DNA of 64,000 bases. Origin: Chitinimonas viridis (GTDB lineage Bacteria; Pseudomonadota; Gammaproteobacteria; Burkholderiales; Chitinimonadaceae). The stretch spans positions 62,001 to 126,000 of the forward strand of contig NZ_JAUFPU010000009.1 in NCBI RefSeq assembly GCF_030409555.1. The letters run 5' to 3'. The translations under genes and the position numbers were made by a program. The notes beneath the pieces were generated by a model, which saw nothing but the letters and a program-made list of their open reading frames with translations, searched no databases and was not told the DNA's origin. Positions 30,774 to 40,048 of this stretch are shown in pieces. Within the stretch, counting starts at the first letter, position 1; each line of letters opens with the position of its first letter.

Positions 30774-31271
30774 ATGAACTGGTTATTTACTCGACGCATG
30801 GGCTTCTTGGCCCTGGCGCTGGCTTGCGCCGGCATGATGGCCTTCGCGCTCTACCTGCAGTATTACAAGTACCTGAATCCTTGCCCACTGTGCATGTTCC
30901 AGCGCGTCTTCGTGGTGGGCGTGGGCGTTGTGGCCTTGCTGGCTGCGCTGCATGGCCCAGGGCAGCGGCGCTATCGCTACTACGGCATGGCTACCGGCAT
31001 TATCGGTCTGATCGGCTTGGTCGTGGCCGTACGGCATACCCTGCTGCAGTATTTTCCGCCTGCCGATCTAGGCAGCTGCGGTGCCGGCTTGATGCAGATG
31101 TTTGAAACCATGAATGTCATGGAAGTCATCATCCAGGTGATGGCCGGTGGCAGCGAATGCGCTGTCATAGACTGGAGTCTGCTGGGCCTGTCACTGCCCG
31201 GATGGTCGGCAGTGGGTTTTGTCGGCTTGACTGCAACGGCGTTTGCACTGGCATTCCGGCGCCAGCGCTGA
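30774..31271 (+). CDS. dsbB: Disulfide bond formation protein DsbB
   Basis: This 165-residue inner membrane protein reoxidises DsbA and passes electrons to quinone. It has four membrane helices. The first periplasmic loop has C37-P-L-C40, and the second has C102 and C129. All four essential cysteines are present. It starts 21 bp after the FlgO-like gene and may share its transcript. A hairpin terminator follows. Confidence 0.93.
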   Translation: MNWLFTRRMGFLALALACAGMMAFALYLQYYKYLNPCPLCMFQRVFVVGVGVVALLAALHGPGQRRYRYYGMATGIIGLIGLVVAVRHTLLQYFPPADLGSCGAGLMQMFETMNVMEVIIQVMAGGSECAVIDWSLLGLSLPGWSAVGFVGLTATAFALAFRRQR

Positions 31272-31305
31272 CATAGAGCTTGCTTTGCTGGTTGCAGACA
31301 ACAAA

Positions 31306-31330
31306 ACAGGGTGCCATGGCACCCTGTTCT
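31306..31330. terminator. Bidirectional terminator between dsbB and the convergent paralogue pair
   Basis: The arms ACAGGGTGCC and GGCACCCTGT form a near-perfect hairpin. The minus-strand side runs into TTTTGTTGT, and the plus side into TCTGTT. It sits between convergent stops. Confidence 0.75.
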
Positions 31331-31342
31331 GTTAATCCATCA

Positions 31343-32068
31343 TTAGTTGGCGACCAGGTTTAGCAAGTCTGCCGTCCCGATTTGCTTCTGTAGTTTGCTG
31401 GCGGCTTCCGGATCGTTGGCCAGGAAGTAGAAGAATTCCCGAGCCAGGCTGACGAAGACATGCCAGCGCTCCTGGTGGGGAAACAGGGTCAGTACCTGGT
31501 CTACGCCGGTCCGATAGCTGTCAGTGTTCTGCGCGACGTCGCGGATGGTGAACAGCAGCAGCTTGATCAGCCGGAGGCGGGCGTTGATGTTGCTCTCTTC
31601 CATGCCGGCCTTGCGCAGCTCTTCCACGTATTTGTTCATGCTCTTGATCTGGTGCGCCTGCCGTTCCAGCTGTATCAGGGTGGCTTGCGACCAGGGGTCG
31701 GCATGCATGCGGCTCAGTGCGTCCTGCAAGGCCGTATTGTCGCCGCCCAGGCTGCTGGCACCAGGCATGGGCGTGGCTGCCGGGGGCGCTGCGGGGCGTC
31801 CAGGTGGTGGTGCGGCGACTGCCTCGCCGTTCCAGTGCGGAAAAAACTCCCGTATCAATTCGACAAACTGGCCATCTTCGGGGAAATTGCGCAAGGTCAG
31901 CTCAGCGGCTTTGCGATAGCCCGCTCCATCCTGCGGCAGGTCTCGCAAGGTGGAGAGCAAGTGGCGCAAGAAATGGCGCGACAGCGTCATCTGCTTGTTC
32001 GCTATACCTCGCCGCTTTAGTTCTTCCAGGTATTGTTCCAGTGCTTGATCAGGCTGGGGACGGCTCAT
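31343..32068 (-). CDS. Unknown protein with two internal repeat modules (paralogue A)
   Basis: 241 residues, no signal peptide, not recognised. It contains two copies of a module of about 70 residues: residues 10-80 (YLEELKRRGI, RHFLRHLLSTL, YRKAAELTL, FPEDGQF, REFFPHWN) and 145-216 (YVEELRKAGM, RLRLIKLLLFTIR, YRTGVDQVLTLFP, AREFFYF). A Pro/Ala-rich linker at about 86-103 joins them. It is 18 bp downstream of paralogue B on the same strand. Both genes share this double-module plan, so they arose by gene duplication on top of an internal duplication. The high helix content suggests a protein-interaction role, which is only a guess. Confidence 0.75.
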   Translation of the reverse strand: MSRPQPDQALEQYLEELKRRGIANKQMTLSRHFLRHLLSTLRDLPQDGAGYRKAAELTLRNFPEDGQFVELIREFFPHWNGEAVAAPPPGRPAAPPAATPMPGASSLGGDNTALQDALSRMHADPWSQATLIQLERQAHQIKSMNKYVEELRKAGMEESNINARLRLIKLLLFTIRDVAQNTDSYRTGVDQVLTLFPHQERWHVFVSLAREFFYFLANDPEAASKLQKQIGTADLLNLVAN

Positions 32069-32086
32069 GGTCGGCTGTGGGTTGGG

Positions 32087-32764
32087 TTAGGCAGCGTGGG
32101 CTAGCGGTTTGGGCTCGCCGTGGTTGAAGCCATTCCAGAAATAGAAGAATTCCCGCGCCATCTCTATGAACAGGCGGCGGGTATCTTCCTTGGAAAACAG
32201 GGTCAGCATGGCATCCACGCCGGCTCGATAGGCTGTGGGCGTGGGTTCGGCATGGCGTATGACATAGAGCAGCAAGGTCAGCAGGCGCTCCCGGATATCG
32301 ACCCCGGCATCGTGGGTGCCCTGTTCAGCCAGCCGCACCAGGTACTCCTTGAGGCAGGGCTGCTCATTCTGCGACCAGGCATCGGCATCGAGGCGCTCGA
32401 ACATTTCCACCAGGCTGCCGCGCAAATCCACCGGCGAGTGTTCCAGCGACAGGGCATCGGCCGCATTCAAACGGGCAATGGTCTTCAGATCGCCTATCCA
32501 GAATGGGTAGAATTCACGCGAAGTGGTGATGATTTCCACTTGCTGGTCATCGGGAAACTTGGCAACGGTGCTGTCGACAGCCGAACGGTAGCCGGCGTCG
32601 TCGTCAGTCAGGTGGGTATCAGCCTGCGACTCCAACGCGCTCAGCAAATGGCGCAGGAAGTGCTTCCGGCGCGTGATGATGCTGGTTGCAGCCCCCTTGT
32701 TTTTCAACAAATTGAGGTAGGCGGTCAACGCAGTATCGGCGTGTTGTGCATCAAAGGGTGGCAT
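32087..32764 (-). CDS. Unknown protein with two internal repeat modules (paralogue B)
   Basis: 225 residues, first gene of the pair, divergent from yheS across 85 bp. Module 1 spans about 15-90 (YLNLLKNKGA, RRKHFLRHLLSAL, YRSAVDSTVAKFPDD, REFYPFW), and module 2 spans about 137-211 (YLVRLAEQG, RLLTLLLYVIR, YRAGVDAMLTLF, AREFFYFWNG). No catalytic motif, membrane segment or signal peptide is seen. Compared with paralogue A, the linker lacks the Pro/Ala stretch. Confidence 0.75.
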   Translation of the reverse strand: MPPFDAQHADTALTAYLNLLKNKGAATSIITRRKHFLRHLLSALESQADTHLTDDDAGYRSAVDSTVAKFPDDQQVEIITTSREFYPFWIGDLKTIARLNAADALSLEHSPVDLRGSLVEMFERLDADAWSQNEQPCLKEYLVRLAEQGTHDAGVDIRERLLTLLLYVIRHAEPTPTAYRAGVDAMLTLFSKEDTRRLFIEMAREFFYFWNGFNHGEPKPLAHAA

Positions 32765-32849
32765 GAGCGGGAGGCTTTAGGACCGTCAGTTCATTCTAGT
32801 CGATTTCAGGCAAAGCAGAATGCCCCTCGGCGTCTGGTAAAATTGCGGC

Positions 32850-34754
32850 ATGATCCGTTTATCCTCCCTTACCTTAAGACGCGGCACCAAGGTGCTGCTT
32901 GATCGAGTCGATCTCATCCTTCACCGTGGCCAGCGTGTCGGCATAGTTGGCCCCAATGGCGCCGGCAAGTCCAGCTTCTTCGGGCTGTTGCGCGGCGAAT
33001 TGCACCCTGATGCAGGCGATATAGATTACCCCAGCAACCTGGTGGTGGCATCAGTGCGCCAGGAAACACCCGCCTTGACGTCCAGCGCGCTGGATTATGT
33101 GCTTGATGGTGATGCCGAGTTGCGGCATATCCAGGCCCAATTGGCCAACCCCGACCAGGATGGCAATCAATTGGCCGAATGGCTGGGCCAGCTCGAAGCC
33201 GTGGATGGCTACTCGGCTGAGGCGCGTGCCAGCAAGATGCTGTTTGGCCTGGGTTTCAGCGCGGCTGATTTGCAACGTCCGGTGGCCAGTTTCTCGGGCG
33301 GTTGGCGCATGCGGCTCAACCTCGCGCAGGCCTTGATGTGCCGGTCCGATCTGCTGCTGCTGGATGAGCCCACCAACCATTTGGATCTCGACGCGGTGAT
33401 CTGGATGGAAAACTGGCTGGCCAGCTATCCTGGCACGTTGCTGCTGATCTCGCACGACCGGGATTTTCTGGATGCCACGGTCAATGCCATTGCGCATCTG
33501 GCCAATAGCCAGATCACGATCTACACCGGCAATTACGCAGATTTCGAGAACCAGAAGGCTGAGAAGCTGGCCCAGCAGCAACAGGCTTTTGAAAAGCAGC
33601 AGCGTGAGATGGCCCACCTGCAGAAGTATGTGGATCGCTTCCGCGCCCAGGCCACCAAGGCCAGGCAGGCACAGTCGCGTATCAAGGCGCTGGAACGGAT
33701 GGAAATCATCTCGGCCGCGCATGTGGATTCGCCATTCGATTTCAGCTTCCGCGAGCCGGTGAGCAGCCCCAACCAGTTGCTGAGCATAGAGGAAGGCGCG
33801 GTGGGCTATGGCGGCAACCGACTGCTTGATGGGCTGGACCTTGCCGTGGAAGCAGGCGCGCGTATCGGCTTGCTGGGCCGTAATGGTGCCGGCAAGTCTA
33901 CTCTCGTCAAGTTGCTGGCGGGCGAGCTATCCCTGGTTGCAGGCCACCGGGTGGAAGGCAAGGGCTTAGAGATAGGCTACTTTGCCCAGCATCAACTGGA
34001 GCATCTGCGGCTGGATGAAAGCCCGCTCTGGCATTTGCAGAAGTTGAGTCCGCAGGTGCGTGAGCAGGAGCTGCTCAATTTCCTTGGCGGCTTTGATTTC
34101 CGTGGCGATATGGCCCGTAGCCCTGTGGCGCCTTTCTCGGGCGGTGAGAAAGCCCGTTTGGCGTTGGCAATGATAGTTTGGCAACGCCCGAACCTGCTGC
34201 TGCTGGATGAGCCGACCAACCACCTGGATCTGGAGATGCGCCACGCGCTGACCATGGCCTTGCAGGACTATGTCGGTGCCATGATCGTGGTATCGCATGA
34301 TCGCCATCTGCTACGCGCCACGACTGATCGTTTCCTGCTGGTCGAGGGGGGGCAAGTCAGCTACTTTGACGGTGATCTGGATGACTACAAGCGCTATCGC
34401 AAGGAAACTGAAAGTAAGCCTGCGGTGGCGGCCAACGCTGGTGTGGTGGTGGAATCGGATCGCAAGCAGCAGAAGCGGCAGGAAGCGGGTGATCGCAGGC
34501 GCATGTCGCAGCTGAAAAAGCCGCTGGAGAAGGAGCTGGGCCTGCTGGAGAAGCAGATGGCTGCCTTGACCGAAGAGAAGGAGGCCTTGGTAGCCGAGTT
34601 GGCAGGCGAAGCCATTTATGCTGCAGAGGCCAAGGAGCAGTTGAAGGACAAGGTAAGGCGCCAAGCCGAGCTTGAACTGACCCTGGGCGAGCTGGAAGTG
34701 CGCTGGTTGGAGTTGCAGGAAGAGCTGGAAGTGCTGGCGGACGACGCGAGCTGA
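32850..34754 (+). CDS. yheS: ABC-F ATPase YheS
   Basis: This 634-residue soluble ABC-F protein has two ATPase domains and no membrane part. Walker A motifs are GPNGAGKSS and GRNGAGKST, and signature motifs are FSGGWRMR and FSGGEKAR. Both Walker B motifs read LLLLDEPTNHLDL. The interdomain linker (about 235-300) is charged and carries YVDRFRAQATKARQAQSRIK, and the C-terminus is a long coiled coil. ABC-F proteins act on the ribosome. The sequence is very close to the E. coli YheS pattern. Confidence 0.92.
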   Translation: MIRLSSLTLRRGTKVLLDRVDLILHRGQRVGIVGPNGAGKSSFFGLLRGELHPDAGDIDYPSNLVVASVRQETPALTSSALDYVLDGDAELRHIQAQLANPDQDGNQLAEWLGQLEAVDGYSAEARASKMLFGLGFSAADLQRPVASFSGGWRMRLNLAQALMCRSDLLLLDEPTNHLDLDAVIWMENWLASYPGTLLLISHDRDFLDATVNAIAHLANSQITIYTGNYADFENQKAEKLAQQQQAFEKQQREMAHLQKYVDRFRAQATKARQAQSRIKALERMEIISAAHVDSPFDFSFREPVSSPNQLLSIEEGAVGYGGNRLLDGLDLAVEAGARIGLLGRNGAGKSTLVKLLAGELSLVAGHRVEGKGLEIGYFAQHQLEHLRLDESPLWHLQKLSPQVREQELLNFLGGFDFRGDMARSPVAPFSGGEKARLALAMIVWQRPNLLLLDEPTNHLDLEMRHALTMALQDYVGAMIVVSHDRHLLRATTDRFLLVEGGQVSYFDGDLDDYKRYRKETESKPAVAANAGVVVESDRKQQKRQEAGDRRRMSQLKKPLEKELGLLEKQMAALTEEKEALVAELAGEAIYAAEAKEQLKDKVRRQAELELTLGELEVRWLELQEELEVLADDAS

Positions 34755-34892
34755 GTTTGCCTATACCGCCCCATGCAACCTGCTGGGGCGGTAGTTTTAT
34801 ATTTGTAATTTTCGTGCAAGTTTTGCGCCTGTATCCAGTAGAGTAGCGCCAGTGCTTTCTACTGTGCCTTTCGTGTTGTTCCTGGTGTCTGT

Positions 34893-36050
34893 ATGTCATC
34901 CGATTTAGCGCTTACTTCCCCCCCCGAAAGCACTGGCCGCTGGCAACAGGCGGCCATCCCGGTACTGTTCCTGCTCTTGGGTATGGTGTACGCCAGCTGG
35001 GCTTCACGCATCCCGGCGGTACGTGATGCCCTGCAACTGGATGCCGCCACGCTGGGTACCGTCCTGCTGGGCGGTGGTCTCGGTGCAGTGCTGTCGTTCC
35101 CCCTGGCTGCCTGGCTGATAGGCCATTACGGCGCCCGCAAGGCGGCACTGTTCTCAGGTGTGGGCTTGTTGACGATACTGCCTTGCCTGGGTTTGCTGCC
35201 AAGCTGGCCGCTGCTGATGCTGGGGGTAACCTTGATCGGGGTGGGTAGCAGCTGCTTTGACGTTGCCATCAATGCCCTGGGCGCGGAGGCCGAGCGGGCT
35301 GCGGGTCGTTCCATCATGTCCATGCTGCATGCCTGGTTCTGCGTGGGCACGTTTGGCGGGGCGTTGCTGGGGAGTGGTGCAGCCAAGCTGGGCTTGTCGC
35401 CCGCAATGCACTTTGCCTTGGCTGCGCTGCTGCTGGGGCTGCCACTATGCCAGGCCTACCGCGTGCTGCCGTGCGACCGACCTGACCCGGAGGCTGGCCG
35501 CAAGCATTTTGCGCTGCCCCACGGTGCACTGATCTGGCTGGGCATGATTGCCTTTCTCGGCGCAGTCTCCGAGGGTTCGCTCACCAGTTGGATTGCGCTG
35601 TACCTGCACGACCATCTGCATGCCAGCGAGGCAGTGGCACCATTGGGCTACGCTGCGTTCGCCGGCTCCATGCTGGTGGCACGCATCGTGGGTGACCGCC
35701 TGAAGGAGCGCTTCGGTGCACGTGTGCTGGTGGCGGGCAGCAGTTTGCTGGCCGTGGTGGGGTTGTTGATCGCCATCTTCGCGCCCACCATACTGGTGGC
35801 CACGGTGGGGTTCGCCCTGACTGGGCTGGGTGTGGCGGCAGTGTTTCCCTGCCTGTTCAGTGCCGCTGGCCGGGAGGGCGCGACTGCTCTGGCTGGGGTG
35901 GCCACGCTGGGCTACAGCGGCTCGCTGATGGGGCCTCCTATCATGGGCTATGTCGTACACGGCATGGGCTTGCAGGCGGGCCTGGGTTTTCTGGTGCTGG
36001 CCAGCCTGGGGGTATGCGTGGCAGCCATGAGTGCACGCTTGCTGCGTTAG
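34893..36050 (+). CDS. MFS transporter
   Basis: This 385-residue integral membrane protein has about 12 hydrophobic helices. The MFS loop 2-3 motif appears as GHYGARKAALFSG, and a second-half counterpart as GDRLKERFGARVL. It resembles YbjJ-type members of the family. The substrate is not deducible. It stands alone between yheS and prfC, and a bidirectional terminator follows its stop. Confidence 0.88.
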   Translation: MSSDLALTSPPESTGRWQQAAIPVLFLLLGMVYASWASRIPAVRDALQLDAATLGTVLLGGGLGAVLSFPLAAWLIGHYGARKAALFSGVGLLTILPCLGLLPSWPLLMLGVTLIGVGSSCFDVAINALGAEAERAAGRSIMSMLHAWFCVGTFGGALLGSGAAKLGLSPAMHFALAALLLGLPLCQAYRVLPCDRPDPEAGRKHFALPHGALIWLGMIAFLGAVSEGSLTSWIALYLHDHLHASEAVAPLGYAAFAGSMLVARIVGDRLKERFGARVLVAGSSLLAVVGLLIAIFAPTILVATVGFALTGLGVAAVFPCLFSAAGREGATALAGVATLGYSGSLMGPPIMGYVVHGMGLQAGLGFLVLASLGVCVAAMSARLLR

Positions 36051-36092
36051 GCCGTACCCATCTGATTCTTGAAGCTGATGATTTAAAATGAC

Positions 36093-36124
36093 AAAGCCCG
36101 CCGCTATAGCGACGGGCTTTTTCT
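36093..36124. terminator. Bidirectional terminator between the MFS gene and prfC
   Basis: The outer arms AAAGCCCG and CGGGCTTT enclose a CGCTATAGCG palindrome. T-runs follow on the plus side (TTTTTC), and the minus side is T-rich. The flanking genes converge here. Confidence 0.85.
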
Positions 36125-36144
36125 TGCGGCAAGCGAAACCAAGC

Positions 36145-37737
36145 TTACAGCTTGGCAGCATGCTCCCGGGTGGCATGGAAGGCTACCTTGGGCCAGCGCT
36201 CCTGCGCCAGCTGCAGGTTTACACGGTTGGGTGCCAGGTAGGTCAGGTTGTCGGCGGCATCGCGGGCCAGGTTCAGGATCAGGCCCTTTTCGAAGTCGGC
36301 CAGCATGCGATTGTCGTCGCAGCTGACCCAGCGCGCGGTATGGATGGCACAGTTCTCGAATACGGCGTCCACTCCGTATTCATTCTCCAGCCGGCTTTTG
36401 ACCACTTCGAACTGCAGCACACCCACGGCGCCCAAGATCATGTCTGCACCCGACAGGGGCTTGAACACCTGTACGGCACCTTCTTCGCCCAGCTGCTGTA
36501 GGCCTTTCTGCAGCTGCTTGAACTTGAGCGGGTTCTTGATGCGCACGCTGCGGAACAGCTCAGGCGCAAAGTAGGGGATGCCGGTGAAGGCCAGCTTTTC
36601 ACCTTCGCTGAAGCTGTCGCCTATCTGGATATTGCCGTGGTTGGGCACACCGATGATATCGCCGGCGTAGGCTTCTTCCACCTGCTCACGGGTGGAGGCC
36701 ATGAAAGTCACTACCGAGTTGGCGGCCACATCGCGCTCCAGGCGCAGATGCTTCATCTTCATACCGCGCTCGAACTTGCCCGAGCAAACGCGCAGGAAGG
36801 CGATACGGTCGCGGTGCTTGGGATCCATATTGGCCTGGATCTTGAACACGAAGCCAGAGAACTTTTCTTCGTCCGGCTTGACGTCACGTACCGTCGCATC
36901 CCGGTACTGGGGAGCCGGCGCCCAGTCGATCAGGGCATTCAGAATTTCGCGTACACCGAAGTTGTTGATGGCCGAACCAAAGAATACCGGTGTTTGGGTA
37001 CCGGCCAGGAAGGCCTCAAGGTCAAACGGATGCGAAGCGCCACGTACCAGCTCCAACTCCATCCGGGTCTGTTCGATTTCCAGCGGGAACAGTTCATCCA
37101 GGCGCGCGTTGTCTATGCCCTTGATGACCTCGACATCCTCGATATTCCTATCCTCGCCGGGCGAGAACAGCAGGATTTCGTCCTTGAGGATGTGATACAC
37201 GCCGCGGAAGGTCTTGCCCATGCCTATGGGCCAGGTGATGGGTGCGCACTGTATCTTCAGCACGCTTTCCACTTCGTCCAGCAGCTCCAGCGAATCACGC
37301 ACTTCACGGTCGTACTTGTTCATGAAGGTGACGATGGGCGTATCACGCAGGCGGCAGACATTGAGCAGCTTGATGGTCTGCTCTTCCACGCCCTTGGCTG
37401 CATCGATCACCATCAGCGCGCTATCCACGGCGGTCAGCACGCGGTAGGTATCTTCCGAGAAGTCTTGGTGGCCAGGTGTATCGAGCAGGTTGATCACATG
37501 CTCGCGGTAGTCGAACTGCATCACGCTGGATGCGACCGAAATACCGCGCTGCTTTTCGATTTCCATCCAGTCGGAGGTGGCGAACTTGCCGGTCTTCTTG
37601 CCCTTGACGGTACCGGCCATCTGGATGGCGCCCGAGAAGTACAGCAGCTTCTCGGTCAGCGTGGTCTTGCCGGCATCGGGGTGGGAGATGATGCCGAAGG
37701 TGCGTCGACGGGCGACTTCCTGAGCGATGGGCGACAT
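36145..37737 (-). CDS. prfC: Peptide chain release factor 3
   Basis: This 530-residue translational GTPase recycles RF1/RF2 after termination. The G domain shows SHPDAGKTT (G1), RGISVASSV (G2), DTPGHQDF (G3) and FMNKYDRE (G4). The C-terminal domain ends with the [16 protein letters not shown] segment. The start at 37737 ([23 protein letters not shown]) fits the family. The frame stays open to 37860, but that extension has no family counterpart. Confidence 0.96.
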   Translation of the reverse strand: MSPIAQEVARRRTFGIISHPDAGKTTLTEKLLYFSGAIQMAGTVKGKKTGKFATSDWMEIEKQRGISVASSVMQFDYREHVINLLDTPGHQDFSEDTYRVLTAVDSALMVIDAAKGVEEQTIKLLNVCRLRDTPIVTFMNKYDREVRDSLELLDEVESVLKIQCAPITWPIGMGKTFRGVYHILKDEILLFSPGEDRNIEDVEVIKGIDNARLDELFPLEIEQTRMELELVRGASHPFDLEAFLAGTQTPVFFGSAINNFGVREILNALIDWAPAPQYRDATVRDVKPDEEKFSGFVFKIQANMDPKHRDRIAFLRVCSGKFERGMKMKHLRLERDVAANSVVTFMASTREQVEEAYAGDIIGVPNHGNIQIGDSFSEGEKLAFTGIPYFAPELFRSVRIKNPLKFKQLQKGLQQLGEEGAVQVFKPLSGADMILGAVGVLQFEVVKSRLENEYGVDAVFENCAIHTARWVSCDDNRMLADFEKGLILNLARDAADNLTYLAPNRVNLQLAQERWPKVAFHATREHAAKL

Positions 37738-37859
37738 GGTCAAGCGCCTTGAATTCTTTGAGAAAAGGGCGCGATTGTAGGCCAGTAGGGCATGAAAGTC
37801 GATGTGCCGTGGATGGCAAGGCCATGGCCCCAATATTTGGCCGGTTCTTGCAGCGGGCA

Positions 37860-38993
37860 TCAGCCCCAGATGCTGTCTATGTCTACATAGGCATTGAAGG
37901 TGGCCGGATCTATAGTTTCACCAACACCATAAAGCGGGTTATGGGTGTCGCGCTGCACCGGCGGGGAGAGCGGCAGACCATCGGCGCCAATCAGGCTGAC
38001 CACCAGGGGGTGATTGGGTGAGCTGCCGGGCCGCACCACTACGCCTTTCTCGCCATTGGCCAGCCGGAGCTGCAGGCCGGGTGGAAAGATACCGACGGCA
38101 CGTATGAACTGGGCCGCCAGGGTCTGGTCCACCGTCTTGCCGCGCTCCAGCAGGATGCCGCGCAATGCAACCGTCAGCGGAACAGCAGAGCGATACTCGC
38201 GGAAGGTGATACGGGCGCAATAGATATCCGCCAGCCGCAATATCTGTCCTTCCGGGCTCAGTTCATGACCCGCCGTGCCATTGGGGTAGCCGGTGCCGTC
38301 AAAGTGCTCATGATGCTCCAGTACGGCGCGCAACCAGATGGGATCATTCACGCCCATGCTCTTGAGCCTAGTGGTGGCTTCCTCCGGGTGCTTGTGTAGA
38401 CGTTCTTTCTGCTCGTCGGTCAGCGGTGTGCTCTGGGCCTTGATTTCATCCTGGAAGCAGGTGGTGCCCAGATTCATGGTCAAGGCAGCGCAGATCAGAC
38501 CGAACTCACGGGCCGGGGTCAGCTTGAGATCGCGCGCGGCCAGCCGTGCGATGGTGGCGCTATCCAGCAGGTGACGGCTGCTGTAACGGCCATCCTGGCG
38601 CAGGCTGATGATCGCCTGTGCAAGCTCGGGCTTGGCACCGCACAGGCTGTCGACACAACGGGCAATCTCGGTAATGCGGGAGATGAACTGACCGCTTTGT
38701 ATGGTCAGGTCCACATTCTCGTACAACAGCTCCATTTTCTTGCGCAGATCCAGCCACTCCTGTGCGGGGCTGGCTTCTGGCTCGCTGTCCTCGGCTTCGA
38801 CCTGTGCGATACGTGATTGCCGCAGGGCGTTGCTGTCGGCAAACACGCCGACCGCAACCAGCCGGTCTACCTGTCCTTCGCTATTGATGAGATAGCCCTT
38901 GCGCAGCAGCAGGGTGCCTTTCTCATCGTAGACGTCCCAAGGCAGGGCCTTACCTACCTCGATATCCGAGTGTCGAACCCGTGATTGGCTCAT
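37860..38993 (-). CDS. Degenerate HD-GYP domain protein (paralogue 2), last gene of the Sia-like operon
   Basis: 377 residues, similar along its whole length to the protein at 20069-21304. The GYP motif is intact ([11 protein letters not shown]) and HP is kept (LHKHP). The HDIGK motif is replaced by TMNLG, and DvyDA by DIYCA, so metal-dependent c-di-GMP cleavage is unlikely. The N-terminal 60 residues ([27 protein letters not shown]) form a small domain shared by both paralogues. The C-terminal tail ends [11 protein letters not shown]. It follows the SiaB-like gene by 23 bp, so it is probably the output or partner of that switch. Confidence 0.8.
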   Translation of the reverse strand: MSQSRVRHSDIEVGKALPWDVYDEKGTLLLRKGYLINSEGQVDRLVAVGVFADSNALRQSRIAQVEAEDSEPEASPAQEWLDLRKKMELLYENVDLTIQSGQFISRITEIARCVDSLCGAKPELAQAIISLRQDGRYSSRHLLDSATIARLAARDLKLTPAREFGLICAALTMNLGTTCFQDEIKAQSTPLTDEQKERLHKHPEEATTRLKSMGVNDPIWLRAVLEHHEHFDGTGYPNGTAGHELSPEGQILRLADIYCARITFREYRSAVPLTVALRGILLERGKTVDQTLAAQFIRAVGIFPPGLQLRLANGEKGVVVRPGSSPNHPLVVSLIGADGLPLSPPVQRDTHNPLYGVGETIDPATFNAYVDIDSIWG

Positions 38994-39016
38994 GATCTAC
39001 CCCGTTATCGCCGGTT

Positions 39017-39574
39017 CTAGATCGTGGCTTTGAGCAGGAAAATCACGGTGCCGGGTCGGGCCGCATCCTCTATAAGGCGGTAGGTCAGGGCTGCCTGTGC
39101 GTCCCGTGCGATGGTTAACAGGCCCAAGCCCGCCCCTTTGCTGCCGTCTGGCGTGTCCTGCCGGATGGCTTGGGCATAGGCTTCCTTGATCTCGGCATGG
39201 GTCATCAGGCGCAGGGGTTCTATACGCTCGCGCAGGGTGTGGGCCTGGGCGGCATCAACCCGGTTGGCGCACTCGAGCAGGTAGTGGCCCTGTGTGAGCG
39301 TGACGGAGATGCTGCCCCAGCGCAGCTGGTGGTCGTCTTGTTCGCTGGGGGTCAGGGTGTCCTGGGCGTAATGAATGATGTTCTGCGTCATTTCGACCAG
39401 GGAGGACAGCAGCCGGCGACGGATAGGGTTGCTGACGCCGTCCCTGTCCAGCTTGACCTTGAAGCCCTCCACCATGGCCGTCAGCAGTGGCTGCGACAGG
39501 TAGCCACTGTAGAAGAAGCAGACATTGCCGGCGGTAAACAACTCGCCATATTCCTCAAATACATCGTCGAGCAT
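39017..39574 (-). CDS. SiaB-like protein kinase (histidine-kinase-type ATPase fold)
   Basis: 185 residues. It has a GHKL ATPase layout with an N-box (SSLVEMTQNIIHYA) and a glycine-rich lid (GSKGAGLGLLTIARDA). SiaB of Pseudomonas aeruginosa is a protein kinase for SiaC, and the order of genes around this one matches that module. The protein is soluble. It is third in the operon, with a 57-bp gap from the SiaC-like gene. Confidence 0.75.
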   Translation of the reverse strand: MLDDVFEEYGELFTAGNVCFFYSGYLSQPLLTAMVEGFKVKLDRDGVSNPIRRRLLSSLVEMTQNIIHYAQDTLTPSEQDDHQLRWGSISVTLTQGHYLLECANRVDAAQAHTLRERIEPLRLMTHAEIKEAYAQAIRQDTPDGSKGAGLGLLTIARDAQAALTYRLIEDAARPGTVIFLLKATI

Positions 39575-39631
39575 GGGGCTGTGCTCCCAGTAATGGCTGC
39601 CTGGGTGGCCAGGCAGCAGAAAGAGATATGG

Positions 39632-40021
39632 CTAATCGGTATTCACCGGGACATCGGTAAACCTGAGGGCAGGGTAATCCTGGTGGATCTCCTGGCCGAA
39701 CTCGAAAAGTGTCTCGTCGTCCTCATCATGAAACCAGTTGAGGCTGACTTCATTGCCTGCCAAAGCTGCTTGGTTGAAGGCATCGAACATGGAAAACAGC
39801 AGCTTGGTACTGGAACTGTTGAAGTAGGCCAGGGAGACGTTGATGCGAATCTCGGTGCCTGTACAGCCGGCCAGGTACTGCCGTACCCGTTCCAGCACGC
39901 CACCATAGAAGGACGTTGCGTTCTCGGGATAGGACTCGCCCTTCAGGCTCAGCGTGTGCTGATCGAAACGGAAGTCCACCTCGGGTGTACTGGGGGTGGC
40001 GGCAATAAACAGGTTTTCCAT
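39632..40021 (-). CDS. SiaC-like (DUF1987) partner-switch protein
   Basis: 129 residues. The family core is visible: TPEVDFRFD near the N-terminus, YPENATSFYGGVLERVRQYL, then INVSLAYFNSSSTKLLF and WFHDEDDETLFEFGQEI. In P. aeruginosa SiaC is phosphorylated on a threonine in the segment after YFN. Here that segment is N68-S69-S70-S71-T72, so the phosphosite is probably S69 or T72. The protein would be switched by the flanking SiaB-like kinase and SiaA-like phosphatase. It starts 27 bp after the phosphatase gene. Confidence 0.8.
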   Translation of the reverse strand: MENLFIAATPSTPEVDFRFDQHTLSLKGESYPENATSFYGGVLERVRQYLAGCTGTEIRINVSLAYFNSSSTKLLFSMFDAFNQAALAGNEVSLNWFHDEDDETLFEFGQEIHQDYPALRFTDVPVNTD

Positions 40022-40048
40022 CTTTTCATCCTCGGGTACGGGAGGGGC

